Shown one piece after another: positions 52,479-59,786 of a stretch of DNA of 64,000 nucleotides (position 1 is its first letter; every line of letters begins with the position of its first letter). The translations under genes were made by a program, and so were the position numbers. Source of the stretch: Actinomadura litoris (GTDB lineage: Bacteria; Actinomycetota; Actinomycetes; Streptosporangiales; Streptosporangiaceae). The stretch covers positions 1-64,000 of the forward strand of contig NZ_WOFH01000001.1 of the NCBI RefSeq assembly GCF_009733595.1, written 5' to 3'. Below the pieces are notes generated by a model. That model did no database searches. It worked only from the letters and a program-made list of their open reading frames with translations, and was not told the DNA's origin.

Positions 52479-52537
52479 GCATTCCCGGCAGGAAAACCGG
52501 ACGACAAGCCTTCGCCCGTCCGGGGATAATCGACGAC

Positions 52538-52960
52538 ATGTCCGAGGAGCTGCACGTCCGCGGCTCGGTCTCCGTGCCGGAGTCCGAGCTGCGCTGGCGC
52601 TTCTCCCGGTCCTCCGGCCCCGGCGGGCAGCACGTCAACACCAGCGCGACCGCCGCCGAGCTCTCCTACGACGTCGCCGCCTCGTCCCTGCCCGAGCCCT
52701 ACAAGGCCCGCGCGCTGGAGCGGCTGGCCGGGCGCCTCGTCCGCGGCGTCCTCACGATCCGCGCCGAGGAGTTCCGCTCCCAGCTCCGCAACCGCGACGC
52801 CGCCCGCGCGCGGCTGGCCGCGATCCTCGCCGAGGCCATCGCCCCGCCGCCGAAGAAGCGCGTGCCCAAGAAGATCCCGCGCGGCATCAACGAGCGCCGC
52901 CTGGAGAACAAGAAGCGCCGCTCCAACGTGAAGCGCTCCCGCTCCCGCCGCTGGGACTAG
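52538..52960 (+). CDS. arfB: ArfB-like ribosome rescue factor (peptidyl-tRNA hydrolase)
   Basis: A 140-residue RF-1-like protein. GPGGQHVN (residues ~27-34) is the catalytic GGQ loop; the C-terminal tail is Lys/Arg-rich (KKRVPKKIPRG, ending RSRSRRW) and would thread the mRNA channel of stalled ribosomes. Length and domain content match ArfB/YaeJ rather than full release factors. Monocistronic after a double terminator. Confidence 0.93.
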   Translation: MSEELHVRGSVSVPESELRWRFSRSSGPGGQHVNTSATAAELSYDVAASSLPEPYKARALERLAGRLVRGVLTIRAEEFRSQLRNRDAARARLAAILAEAIAPPPKKRVPKKIPRGINERRLENKKRRSNVKRSRSRRWD

Positions 52961-53034
52961 CCGGGGGGGTTCATTTCGATCCTGTACGGGCGCGGAATCG
53001 CTTCGCGGTCTTCGCGGTGGCTGAGGTCGCTGCC

Positions 53035-54567
53035 CTAAGCGGCCGCGCGTTCGGCCACGGGCTGCGCGTCCACCGCTTCTTCATGGGACGGCCCGGTGGG
53101 GCGCGTCGCCCGGATCAGGAGCGCGAGGGCCGCGAAGATCACGGCGGAGACGGCGCCGGTGATGTTCAGCCCGACGGTGAACGCGTCGTGGGCGGTGCGC
53201 AGCAGCGCCTCGGCCTGGTCGCCCGGCAGGTCGCGGGCGGCCGCGTCGGCGCCCGCGAGCGTCTGGCGCGCGGCGGCGGGCGCGTCCGCCATCCGGGACC
53301 GGTAGACGGCGGCGCCGACCACCCCGAGCGCCGCCATGCCGAGCGAGGAGCCGAAGTAGTTGCTGGTCTCCGACATCGCGGCCGCCGCGCCCGCGCGCCG
53401 CGGCGGCACCGAGCCGACGACCAGGCCGGTGCCGAGCGCGAACAGCGGCCCGGTGCCGAGCGCGAGCACGGTGACCCCGGCGATCAGCCACGGGAGGCCG
53501 TCCGCGCCGTCCACCCGGGTCAGCAGGACGCAGCCGGCGACCGACAGGCAGAGCCCGGCGGCGATCGCCGAGGCCGGACGCGTCCGCCGCGCCAGCAGGG
53601 GTGCGGTCATCGTCCCGGCCGCGACGCCCAGGCCCATCGGCGCGAACAGCACCGCCGAGGCCAGCGGCGAGTGCCCCAGCACGCCCTGGAGGTACTGCGT
53701 GGCCATCAGCCCCGTCCCGGCCATGGCGACCCCCGCGAACACCAGACCCACCAGGACGGCGGCGAACGAGCGGTTCCGCAGCAACCGCAGATCCAGCAGC
53801 GGCTCCCCCAGCGTGAGCTGCCGCCGGACGAACACCACGCCCACGACCACGCCGCCCACGATCGCGGCGACCGGAACGGGCGTCCCGGCCGAGGCGTCGA
53901 CGGCGAGCCGCTTGAGCCCGTAGACGACGGGCAGCACCGCCGCCAGCGACAGCCCGACGCTGAGCAGGTCGAGCCGTCCGCGCGCGGGGGCGCGGAACTC
54001 GGGCAGCAGCACCGGCCCGAGCACCAGCAGGCCGACCATGACCGGCACCGCGACCAGGAACACCGACCCCCACCAGAACCACCGCAGCAGCAGCCCCGCC
54101 AGCACGGGCCCGAGGGCTCCCCCGGCGAACTGGCAGGTCGCCCAGATCGCGATGGCCCGGCCGCGCCGCCGCTCGTCGCGGAACATGTTGGTGATCAGCG
54201 CGAGCGTCGAGGGCATCAGCGTCGCCCCCGCGACCCCGAGCAGCGCCCTGGCGGCGATCAGCATCTGCGGGTTCACCGCGTACGCGGACACCACCGACAG
54301 GACCGCGAACGCCGTGCCGCCGACCAGCAGCAGCCGGCGGCGCCCGATCCGGTCACCGAGCGTCCCCATCGTGATCACGAACCCGGCCATCAGGAACCCG
54401 TAGCCGTCGGTGATCCACAACTGCTCGGTGCCGCTCGCGCCGAGATCCTCGCTGATCTGCGGCAACGCCAGGAACAGCGACGTGATGTCCATCGCGACCA
54501 GCAGCGTCGGCAGGACGAGCACCGCCAGCCCGAGCCATGCGCGCCGGGGCGCGATCTCCTGTGTCAT
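53035..54567 (-). CDS. MFS multidrug exporter (14-TM, EmrB/QacA type)
   Basis: A 510-residue transporter from ATG 54567 with AGGAG upstream. About fourteen helices; motif A-like GTLGDRIGRRRLLL between helices 2 and 3, LFLALPQISEDLGAS after helix 1, and ATLMPSTLALI in helix 4/5 are typical of drug:H+ antiporters of the DHA2 group. Substrate unknown. It is divergent from the gene at 54674. Confidence 0.9.
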   Translation of the reverse strand: MTQEIAPRRAWLGLAVLVLPTLLVAMDITSLFLALPQISEDLGASGTEQLWITDGYGFLMAGFVITMGTLGDRIGRRRLLLVGGTAFAVLSVVSAYAVNPQMLIAARALLGVAGATLMPSTLALITNMFRDERRRGRAIAIWATCQFAGGALGPVLAGLLLRWFWWGSVFLVAVPVMVGLLVLGPVLLPEFRAPARGRLDLLSVGLSLAAVLPVVYGLKRLAVDASAGTPVPVAAIVGGVVVGVVFVRRQLTLGEPLLDLRLLRNRSFAAVLVGLVFAGVAMAGTGLMATQYLQGVLGHSPLASAVLFAPMGLGVAAGTMTAPLLARRTRPASAIAAGLCLSVAGCVLLTRVDGADGLPWLIAGVTVLALGTGPLFALGTGLVVGSVPPRRAGAAAAMSETSNYFGSSLGMAALGVVGAAVYRSRMADAPAAARQTLAGADAAARDLPGDQAEALLRTAHDAFTVGLNITGAVSAVIFAALALLIRATRPTGPSHEEAVDAQPVAERAAA

Positions 54568-54673
54568 GTCGGTCTCCTCTTCCGGAGGGGGCACGTTCAC
54601 GACTGGGTCGGAGCCGCGGACCGGATCTCGACAACACCTTGACGTGAAGATCGCGTCAGGATCTCCTTGACGC

Positions 54674-55378
54674 ATGAGCGAATCCGCGGAGTTGAACCGC
54701 GCGTCCCGGATCCGGGTGGCGCTGAGCGAGGCCGCCGCCCAACTGGCCGACCGCGCCGCCGTCCTCGTCCGCACCGGGTCCGACGGGCTCCCGGGCGACC
54801 TCACCGACGAGGCGCGGCGGCTCCTCGCGCAGGCCGAGCAGGTCCTGGAGCTGGCGGTGCTGTGCGACCGCAGGCGCGGCGCGCCGTGGGCGGCCATCGG
54901 CGAGGCCCTCGGCGACGTCTCGAAGCAGACCGCGCACGAACGCTACGCCGAGGCCGACCGGCGGCTCGACGAGGCGCTCATCGAGCACTGGCTGACCGGC
55001 GAGTCCCCCGCCGCCGACCTGCCGCCCGGCGCCGACGCGTCCGTCCGCACCCTCGTCCGGCTGGACGAGTGGGCCGCGACCCGCAACCGCGTCGCCACCG
55101 TCCCCGACGAGGACCCCGAACGCCAGGTGACCTCCGGCCTCGCACCGATGACGACCGCCGAGCACGGCGCCCTGCTCACCGCCGCCGAGGCCCTGATCGG
55201 CACGATCACCGACACCGTCCGCCGCCACGCCCTGGAGGAGGGCCACGCCAACCGCGCCGTCCAGTGGCACGAACGCCGCCTCGCGGACGAGCTGGCCGCC
55301 CCCGGCAGCACCGGAACCCCGGTAGAGGAACTCCGCGAACACCTGACCAAGGCCCGCACCCGCCTAACCGACCTCTAG
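54674..55378 (+). CDS. Uncharacterised protein with a helix-turn-helix-like motif
   Basis: A 234-residue soluble helical protein. WAAIGEALGDVSKQTAHERY (~residues 75-94) resembles the W..IG.ALG.S.QAA..R helix-turn-helix seen in many small actinobacterial proteins. No effector domain is recognised. It is divergent from the exporter gene, with ~106 bp between starts, so a regulator of that exporter is possible but unproven. Confidence 0.6.
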   Translation: MSESAELNRASRIRVALSEAAAQLADRAAVLVRTGSDGLPGDLTDEARRLLAQAEQVLELAVLCDRRRGAPWAAIGEALGDVSKQTAHERYAEADRRLDEALIEHWLTGESPAADLPPGADASVRTLVRLDEWAATRNRVATVPDEDPERQVTSGLAPMTTAEHGALLTAAEALIGTITDTVRRHALEEGHANRAVQWHERRLADELAAPGSTGTPVEELREHLTKARTRLTDL

Positions 55379-56083
55379 CCCGGAAAGCACGCGGCGACCC
55401 CGCACCTCCCCGCGACACCCGCGGCCGTTACGGGTGTGCGGAAGGTAGGCCTCACCGTTGCGTGCGGTGCGTCCCCTCACTCGCCAGTGTAACTTTTAGT
55501 AGTCGATTGAGTTCGAGGAGTAGTTGTGAAAGATGTTCCGGTCGCCCTGCGCGTTCTCGCCGCCGCGCCGGATGCGGTCCGGCGTGCGGGGGCGGCGTGA
55601 GAGGGATTCCTCGCCGTTCGGTTACGGGGTGATCTATCTCAGGAAATGAGTCGCATTGGTGAGGGGCCGCGTCGAGGGTCCGCGCATATCGCCGTGCCGG
55701 GTTTCATTGGGGTCCCCTTCGCGAGAAGAGCTCGTCCGGTGAACTCTGCTCTTGTGGACGGGGCCTCGACGCATGGGTGCCGGCCTTGCCGTGGCGTCCG
55801 TTCGGGCCGGGCCGAGCGATAAGTGCCGCTGCCGCGTGCCCGCGGTGTGACACTCATAGGTGCCTGGCGGCGTCCTCACGGGCGCTCGCGCCCGGACGCC
55901 CGGGCACCGGCGAGGTTCGTCTAGCTGAAAGTTAGTCCTCGTCACACAGGGCGACAAGAACCGGGGGCAGAGGGCGCTTCTCACCGGGCGGCCATGGCAC
56001 CCTCACCACCTGGGCCATGGACGCGCCCCGTCGAGCGGGAGTGACCTTCTTGATCGAGAAAGCACGGAACAGGAGAGGGAGCG
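55379..56083. other. Gene-poor 700-bp region before TetR
   Basis: Holds a possible 24-codon ORF (55526-55600), a weaker 22-codon minus-strand ORF (55639-55707, AAGGGG before its ATG), and a long branched hairpin at 55859-55908 (GGTGCC/GGCACC, GGCGTCC/GGACGCC and GGGCG/CGCCC stacked with a small internal loop). Base composition drops around 55480-55530, where the sequence is locally AT-rich. No larger gene is convincing; longer frames here are Arg/Pro-rich and lack start signals. Confidence 0.5.
55526..55600 (+). CDS. Possible 24-residue small protein
   Basis: GTG 55526 follows GAGGAG (55515-55520) with 5-nt spacing. The frame codes a 24-residue Ala/Val/Arg-rich peptide (MKDVPVALRVLAAAPDAV and six more residues) and ends in TGA. 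An AT-rich promoter-like patch precedes it. Ribosome binding site quality and codon bias are the only evidence; no family recognised. Confidence 0.35.
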   Translation: MKDVPVALRVLAAAPDAVRRAGAA

Positions 56084-56677
56084 ATGGTGCGCACGAACCC
56101 CGAGCGTCGGGAGGCCCTGCTGGACGCGGCGATCGAACTGCTCGCCCAGCGCGGAGCCCGCGGGGTCACCTACCGCGCACTCGACACCCAGGCCGGGGTC
56201 CCCACCGGCACCTCTCTGCACTACTTCCGCAACCGCGAAGAGCTGCTCAAACAGCTCGCCTACCGCGTCCTGAAACGCTACAAGCAGCGTGAGGACAGGA
56301 ACCGCGACGCCGTCGCCGCCCCGCTCGACCGCGAGGCCCTCACGACGTTGTTCCAGCAGAGCGTCCGCCAGGCCATCGCCGACTCCACCCTCCAGACCGC
56401 CTCGATCGAGCTGGCGCTGGAGGCGTCCCGCAGCCCCGACCTTCAGCCGATCATGGTCGAGATGACCCGCACCGGGATCAGCGACGACTTCTCCGACCTG
56501 GCCGCCCGCCAGGGGGCGGACGGCACCAACGACCTCACCATGCTCTACATGGCCCTGCACTCGCTGGTCACCCACATGGTGCTCATTCCGGGCGCCCTAC
56601 CGGTGACCGACATCGACGAACTCGTCGCCCATTTCATCCACCGCCTGCTCCCAGAACAGGAACCCGACACCTCCTGA
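56084..56677 (+). CDS. TetR-family transcriptional regulator
   Basis: A 197-residue regulator. The N-terminal helix-turn-helix (ALLDAAIELLAQRGARGVTY, then GVPTGTSLHYFRNREELL, residues ~10-55) is canonical TetR; the C-terminal helical ligand domain is unassigned. GGAGAGGGAG precedes the ATG. Target unknown; it may act on itself or on the exporter upstream. Confidence 0.9.
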   Translation: MVRTNPERREALLDAAIELLAQRGARGVTYRALDTQAGVPTGTSLHYFRNREELLKQLAYRVLKRYKQREDRNRDAVAAPLDREALTTLFQQSVRQAIADSTLQTASIELALEASRSPDLQPIMVEMTRTGISDDFSDLAARQGADGTNDLTMLYMALHSLVTHMVLIPGALPVTDIDELVAHFIHRLLPEQEPDTS

Positions 56678-56727
56678 CCCCGAGCACCCCTCCTCCCGGG
56701 CCGGGACCGGCGCCGTCGCGCTTGCAG

Positions 56728-56761
56728 CATATTGCTCATGATATATACCATCAGCGATATG
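56728..56761 (+). promoter_or_regulatory. 34-bp imperfect palindromic operator of the toxin-antitoxin pair
   Basis: CATATTGCTCATGATAT and its partner half TATACCATCAGCGATATG match as inverted repeats at 14 of 17 positions (centre between 56744 and 56745). The last base is the G of the ATG at 56759. AT-rich and directly in front of the toxin, as expected for an autoregulatory operator bound by the antitoxin. Confidence 0.75.
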
Positions 56762-57127
56762 TTCGCGATCGAGTTGGAACCCGAGGTCGTCACCTGGCTC
56801 GACGCCCTGACCTTCACGCAGTACCAGCGCGTCATGCGCAACGTGGACGACTATCTCGTCGAACGCGGTGACATCCTGGACGGGAACCACACCAGGGCGC
56901 TCCGTGAGGGGGTTCGGGAGTTACGTCTCTTCTTGCGGGAAACCACATGGAGGATCACCTATTGGCTCCCCACCGGGCGCGGACGCGTGGTCGTCCTGCT
57001 GACCGTGTTTCAGAAAGTCCGTAACGATATGCAGATCCGGGACATTGAACGGGCGGTCAAGATGCGGCATGTCTGCGAAGCGTCTCACACCGGCCCGGCA
57101 GGCCATGTCTACGAGAGGAACGGATGA
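56759..57127 (+). CDS. higB: HigB/RelE-like toxin (Gp49 family)
   Basis: A 122-residue protein starting at ATG 56759 (TTG 56732 and ATG 56738 also in frame but inside the operator). The pattern NHTRALREGVRELRLFLR, WRITYWLP and VVVLLTVFQKVRNDM is typical of HigB-like mRNA interferases, whose basic and aromatic residues bind the ribosome and mRNA. No ribosome binding site precedes any of the starts, so leaderless translation is likely. Its TGA overlaps the antitoxin ATG. Confidence 0.85.
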   Translation: MFAIELEPEVVTWLDALTFTQYQRVMRNVDDYLVERGDILDGNHTRALREGVRELRLFLRETTWRITYWLPTGRGRVVVLLTVFQKVRNDMQIRDIERAVKMRHVCEASHTGPAGHVYERNG

Positions 57128-57426
57128 TGGCCGGTCACAGCAGCTGGAAGGTCTACCGCGAGCAGCGGCTGCGCGAAGGGGTGGACGCGCATCCGGAGTA
57201 CGACCAGGCCGGGCTGGATCTGCGGCTCGGCGACATGGTTCGCGAACGGCGCTTGGAATTGGGGCTCACGCAGCGGGAGGTGGCGGAACGGACCGGCATC
57301 AGCCAGCCCGCGTTGTCCCGCATCGAGGGCGGCGGAGGAATCCCCACCCTGGCGATGCTGGATCGAATCGCCAAGGCCATGAAGACCACTTTCACCATCA
57401 CCGTTGGCGATATCGCGGCGGGTTGA
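57124..57426 (+). CDS. higA: HigA-like antitoxin (XRE helix-turn-helix)
   Basis: A 100-residue protein with a Cro/C1-type helix-turn-helix (LGLTQREVAERTGISQPALS, ~residues 48-67) and a short N-terminal region. Toxin-first order, overlap of the reading frames (ATGATG) and XRE fold identify a HigBA-type module. The antitoxin probably binds the palindrome upstream of the toxin. Confidence 0.9.
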   Translation: MMAGHSSWKVYREQRLREGVDAHPEYDQAGLDLRLGDMVRERRLELGLTQREVAERTGISQPALSRIEGGGGIPTLAMLDRIAKAMKTTFTITVGDIAAG

Positions 57427-57518
57427 GCTCCGCGGTGCGTGTGGTTCGAGCGGGGCCGGCCCCGGTGGTCGAGCGGGCGGGGGTTGCGCGCTCGGGGCCG
57501 GCCTCCGCGCAGGGGTGG

Positions 57519-57555
57519 CGCCGCGGTGCTCTGGGGAGAGCAGAGCACCGCGGCG
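57519..57555. terminator. 14-bp perfect hairpin between antitoxin and metalloprotease genes
   Basis: CGCCGCGGTGCTCT (57519-57532) pairs exactly with AGAGCACCGCGGCG (57542-57555), 9-nt loop. It lies between two convergent genes and can serve both. Confidence 0.8.
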
Positions 57556-57574
57556 TCGGGGAGGGGGGCTCGGG

Positions 57575-59377
57575 TCAGGCGACCTGCTCCCAGAGGGCCG
57601 GGACGGCGGCGGGCGTCCAGCCCGGCTGGGCGGTGTGGGGCTGGAGGCAGCGGTACTTCACGCCTTCGAAGGTGACGACGTCACCGGCCTTGTAGTCGGT
57701 GCCGGCGGCCCAGCTGGTGTCGCCCGGGTTGCCGGGGCCCGGGTCGTCGGGGCCGGAGCGCGCACCGACCTTGACGCCGGCCCACGCGTCGGCCACCGCC
57801 TTGTACTCGGGGCTGTCCGCGCCGTACAGCTTGGAGGCCGCCGCGAGCGTGCCGCGGCGCGCGTCCTTGTAGTCGGTGTTCGCGCGGAACTCCTCGGTGA
57901 GGGCCTTGTACCAGATGGCCGTGGCCTTCTCGCGCCCGATGCCGGTGACCGGCTTGTTGTCGGCGGTCGGGGAGTTGTAGCTGACGCCGTTGATGACCTT
58001 CGACCCGCTGCCCTCGGAGAGCAGGTAGTAGAAGTGGTTGGCGATGCCGGAGGAGTAGTGGACGTCCACGCCGCCCGCGTTCGGCCCCCAGTTGTCCAGC
58101 GACGAGCCGTCCTTGCTCGGACGGTCCATGTACCGCAGCGGCGACCCGTTGCCGGAGATGTTGATCTTCTCGCCGATGAGGTAGTCGCCGACGTCGCTGG
58201 AGTTGTTGGCCCAGAACTCGATGGCCGTGGCCATGATGTCGGAGGTGGCCTCGTTCAGCCCGCCGGACTCGCCCTCGTAGATGAGGCCCGCCGTGTTGGC
58301 GGTGACGCCGTGGGTCATCTCGTGGCCCGCGACGTCCAGCTCGGTCAGCGGCTTGCTGTTGCCCTGGCCGTCGCCGTAGGTCATGCAGAAGCAGCTGTCC
58401 TCCCAGAAGGCGTTGACGTAGCTCCTGCCGTAGTGGACGCGGGAGTACGCGCCGACGCCGTCGCCGCGGATGCCCGCGCGGCCGAAGACGGTCTTGTAGA
58501 AGTCCCAGGTCTCGCCCGCGCCGTAGGCGGCGTCCACGGCGGCGGTCTGGGCGTTGCTCGGCGTGCCGTCGCCCCACTGGTCGTCGGCGTCGGTGAACAG
58601 CGTGCCCCGGCCGGAGGTGCCGCCGTTCAGGTTGGTCGTGTCGTGGTTGCCGCGGCCGGTGTCGCGCAGGGAGTAGCTGCCCCCGGAGCCGCTCGTGCCG
58701 AGCTGGACCGTCCCGGAGTACTGGCTGCGGCCGGTGCCGGTCTGGACGCCCTGCCACTGGATGATCTTCTTGCCGGTGGTGGCGTCGGTGAGGACGTGCA
58801 GGCGGTTCGGCGTGCCGTCCCGCTGCGTCCCGCCGACGACGGTCTCCCAGGCCAGCACGGCCTCGCCGTCGCGTCCCATCCAGACGACCTTGCGCGGCGC
58901 GACGCTGCCCTCGGCCTTCGGGGTGGCGGGCTTGGTGGAGGCCAGGGCCGAGGGGGCGGTGTTCAGCTTGAGCTGGTGGGTGTCGGCGCGCGAGACCCGC
59001 TCCAGCTTGCCGGACGCGGCGCGGTGCACGATGAGGTCGCCGCCGATGACGGGCAGGCCGTCATAGGTGCGCGTGTAGTGGGTGTGGGTGGTGCCGTCCT
59101 GGTCCTTGACGACGGTCTTGGTCTGCAACGCGACCTTGTCGCCGAGGTTCAGCTCGGACGCGGTCGCGCCCTGCTGGGACTGCGCCTTGCCGATGAGCGC
59201 CCGGTACTCCTGGGGGCTCACCTTGGCGGGCATCTGGCCGGCACCGGCGGCGGGCTTGGCGGGTGTGGCGGCGGCGGGTCCCGCCTGCATGCCGATGGCC
59301 GCCATGGCGGCGACGGCGACCAGCGCACTGCTCGTGCTGACGCGCCGGCGGGCGCGTCCGGGGGTAGTGGATGTCAC
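57575..59377 (-). CDS. Secreted thermolysin-like metalloprotease (M4) with carbohydrate-binding module
   Basis: A 600-residue exoenzyme from GTG 59377 with AGGAG upstream. Signal peptide (~1-40), an FTP/PepSY propeptide (~45-200), then the M4 catalytic domain: GHEMTHG (HExxH) with the third ligand Glu in GGLNEATSD. A Pro/Gly linker (GPDDPGPGNPGD) leads to a ~45-residue C-terminal module (YKAGDVVTFEGVKYRCLQ) of the chitin-binding CBM5/12 type. Likely digests extracellular protein, held on chitin or wall glycans. Probably unlinked transcriptionally from the LAL regulator upstream. Confidence 0.93.
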   Translation of the reverse strand: MTSTTPGRARRRVSTSSALVAVAAMAAIGMQAGPAAATPAKPAAGAGQMPAKVSPQEYRALIGKAQSQQGATASELNLGDKVALQTKTVVKDQDGTTHTHYTRTYDGLPVIGGDLIVHRAASGKLERVSRADTHQLKLNTAPSALASTKPATPKAEGSVAPRKVVWMGRDGEAVLAWETVVGGTQRDGTPNRLHVLTDATTGKKIIQWQGVQTGTGRSQYSGTVQLGTSGSGGSYSLRDTGRGNHDTTNLNGGTSGRGTLFTDADDQWGDGTPSNAQTAAVDAAYGAGETWDFYKTVFGRAGIRGDGVGAYSRVHYGRSYVNAFWEDSCFCMTYGDGQGNSKPLTELDVAGHEMTHGVTANTAGLIYEGESGGLNEATSDIMATAIEFWANNSSDVGDYLIGEKINISGNGSPLRYMDRPSKDGSSLDNWGPNAGGVDVHYSSGIANHFYYLLSEGSGSKVINGVSYNSPTADNKPVTGIGREKATAIWYKALTEEFRANTDYKDARRGTLAAASKLYGADSPEYKAVADAWAGVKVGARSGPDDPGPGNPGDTSWAAGTDYKAGDVVTFEGVKYRCLQPHTAQPGWTPAAVPALWEQVA

Positions 59378-59786
59378 GCGGAACTCCTTGTCTGAGACCG
59401 CCTCGGGGGGACGACCGAGGGGGGAGCGTTCCAGGGCGCTGGTGAGTACCCGGGAACTTCGGAGTGTCGAAGGGGTGGTTGACGGGGGAACAATCCCACG
59501 CATTTAGGTGCATGTCACCGGAAAGTTCGGCGCTGGACGCATCCATAGGGAGATCGGTTCCGCCGCAAGGGGAATCCCTACGCGCCCGAGGGTCTAACGA
59601 GGGTCTCCTAATCAATAGGAAGGTTTCCTAAGCAAGGGAAACGCCCTAGCCGGAAGGGGTCCGGACGGCGGGCGCCGAACCGGGGACAGTCCCGGGTTCG
59701 AGGGCCCGCGGACCCGCCGCGAGCGCACGGCAGCGTATCGAGACGATCAGCCGGACGGGCCGCCGTGCCCGATCGGCGGCGGGGGG
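59378..59786. other. Promoter region of the metalloprotease gene, no gene
   Basis: A 409-bp stretch between the LAL regulator stop and the protease start. Direct repeats of GAGGGTCT lie 11 bp apart (59589 and 59600), and a GTTTCC/GGAAAC hairpin lies near 59625. The terminator-like palindrome at 59676-59700 closes the regulator gene. The AT content around 59605-59640 suggests the promoter. Confidence 0.5.
59676..59700 (-). terminator. Palindromic hairpin after the LAL regulator
   Basis: CGAACCGGGGAC and GTCCCGGGTTCG pair with one mismatch around a single central base, 87 bp downstream of the regulator stop. No T-tract. Confidence 0.5.

Noticed and set aside
59676..59710. GGGTTCGAG resembling a tRNA T-loop
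   Set aside because: The flanking bases do not form a T-stem or acceptor stem, and no anticodon arm lies upstream; the sequence is better explained as a palindromic hairpin.
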